NCBI GenBank assembly: GCA_946534455.1
Contig: CAMNCR010000119.1
Location: forward strand, 1-5,497
Direction of reading: 5' to 3'
Source: an uncultured Clostridia bacterium
Lineage (GTDB): Bacteria > Bacillota > Clostridia > Christensenellales > Aristaeellaceae
DNA length: 5,497 nucleotides
The notes beneath the pieces were generated by a model, which did not search any database, was not told the origin of the DNA, and saw only the letters and a list, made by a program, of their open reading frames with translations. This document shows, one piece after another, positions 4,687 through 5,497 of the stretch; the stretch's first letter is position 1, and the number at the start of each line of letters is the position of its first letter. The position numbers and the translations under genes are program-made.

Positions 4687-5497
4687 TCATGCCGCCCTTT
4701 CCTTTTTTCCGCGCCGCCTTCTGGGCAGCAGAATCAGCAGCGCGACGCAGGGCACGCAGGCCGGCAGCGCGGTCAGCACGATGGATCCCACGGCGCCGCT
4801 CTCCGCCCGCAGGCCCGGCCGCAGCCCGTCCCTGGCCATCATGGTCAGCTCCGCCGCCCCGGCGTTCAGCAGGAATTCGACGCTCCGCAGGATCAGCGGC
4901 TGGCTGTCCGTCATCGCCCACAGCTGCCGCTCCGTCAGCAGCGCGGAGCAGCCAAAGGCCAGCGCTCTGGAAACATATCCTTCCTCCGTCACGCGCCGCG
5001 CCTCCAGGGCCAGGGGAAAGGGGCCGCGGGGATCCTCCGGGGCAGGCTCCATGCTGGTCGTCTTCGAGGTCAGAACCTTCAGATAGGCTCCCTCCCCGCT
5101 CTGCAGCACGGTCATCAGCGTCAGATACCGGTCCGTTTCCTCCTGCGTTTCAAAGGCCCGTGCCCCGGGCAGAATCAGCGCGTTCCGGCCCGAGGCCACC
5201 AGATCCATCGTCAGATCCGTGGAGCAGAGCTCCGGAATCAGCCGGATCCGGACATCCTGATCATAGGTCTCCGGCGCGTCCCGGTCCGCAACCACGATCC
5301 CCTCCAGCGGCACAAAGCCGTAGCTGCGCATCAGCGTCCGGTAGTTTCCCATGTCCTTCAGCGGATCCGTATAATCACAGGTAAACAGCAGGCTTCCGCC
5401 CTTCCCCGCGAAGTCGCGGACCCGCTCCAGCTCCTCTCCCGTCAGATCCCGCAGCGGGCTGAAAAAGGCCAGCAGGTCCTCCGGGCTCCAGTCCCAG
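4687..5497 (-). CDS. GldG-like ABC-transporter auxiliary protein (5' end outside window)
   Basis: This is the C-terminal 269 residues of a GldG-family protein (ABC_transp_aux type, PF09822-like), a membrane-anchored extracytoplasmic partner of an ABC exporter or gliding-type transporter. The frame stays open to the right edge: it begins mid-domain with WDWSPEDLLAFFSPLRDLTG and continues through the family-typical GKGGSLLF segment (31-38). The ATG at 5352 is therefore internal, not the start. Further family features are a GPFPLALEARR stretch (158-168), LAFGCSALLT (179-188), RSVEFLLNAG (204-213), and a C-terminal membrane helix (about 236-258) followed by the basic tail RRRRGKK. This fits a protein with its bulk outside and a short cytoplasmic tail. 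In relatives the ATPase and permease genes lie just upstream, which here would be beyond the right edge. Despite the name, gliding motility is known only for the Bacteroidetes members; in Firmicutes the cargo is not established. Confidence 0.82.
   Translation of the reverse strand, partial: WDWSPEDLLAFFSPLRDLTGEELERVRDFAGKGGSLLFTCDYTDPLKDMGNYRTLMRSYGFVPLEGIVVADRDAPETYDQDVRIRLIPELCSTDLTMDLVASGRNALILPGARAFETQEETDRYLTLMTVLQSGEGAYLKVLTSKTTSMEPAPEDPRGPFPLALEARRVTEEGYVSRALAFGCSALLTERQLWAMTDSQPLILRSVEFLLNAGAAELTMMARDGLRPGLRAESGAVGSIVLTALPACVPCVALLILLPRRRRGKKERAA

Noticed and set aside
4337..4921. Minus-strand open frame whose ATG at 4690 overlaps the GldG-like stop (ATGA)
   Set aside because: The overlap looks like a coupled start, but the product is low-complexity Gly/Ala/Arg and the competing frame from ATG 4680 encodes a clear DUF4340 protein.

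Overview
The window is GC-rich (roughly 60-65% by eye) and tightly packed, with strong AGGAGG-type ribosome binding sites. The proteins look most like those of Clostridia: a Clostridia-style TrmB, a GntR/MocR-type regulator, a solo ECF transporter S-component, and a GldG/DUF4340 pair. A high-GC gut-type member of the Clostridia is the best guess. There is no rRNA, tRNA, CRISPR array, phage gene or insertion sequence to narrow this further. The species is not identifiable from what is here.

Layout, left to right. (1) On the minus strand, positions 27-1900 hold a two-gene unit: a MocR-like regulator (815-1900), then trmB, the tRNA m7G46 methyltransferase (27-824). The genes overlap by 10 bases, and the trmB ribosome binding site lies inside the regulator's coding sequence. 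The 26 bases left of trmB are AT-rich and show no terminator. (2) Positions 1901-2004 form a compact divergent control region. A minus-strand promoter for the regulator and a plus-strand promoter for the transporter overlap at their -10 boxes. A perfect 8-bp inverted repeat covers the transporter -35 box and the predicted regulator start site. (3) On the plus strand, 2005-2574 encodes a six-helix ECF S-component. Then come a near-consensus promoter (2601-2629), a leader of about 100 nt with two strong hairpins, and a gene for an unrecognised two-helix membrane protein (2734-3213). (4) On the minus strand, entering from the right edge, are a GldG-like ABC-transporter auxiliary protein (5' end outside the window) and a DUF4340 protein. 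They are 6 bases apart and form the tail of what is probably a four-gene ABC operon. The DUF4340 gene and the two-helix membrane protein gene converge with directly abutting stop codons.

How the genes may work together: the regulator and the S-component look like a sensor/importer pair. The regulator is well placed to control both itself and the transporter. Since MocR proteins normally sense pyridoxal phosphate, a B6-type vitamer is a natural guess for the substrate. However, this regulator has arginine where the PLP-binding lysine should be, and it lacks the C-terminal part of the aminotransferase fold. It may therefore sense something else, or bind PLP non-covalently. This is the most interesting point in the window. 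No complete new system is evident; the remaining genes are recognisable families or one small unknown membrane protein.
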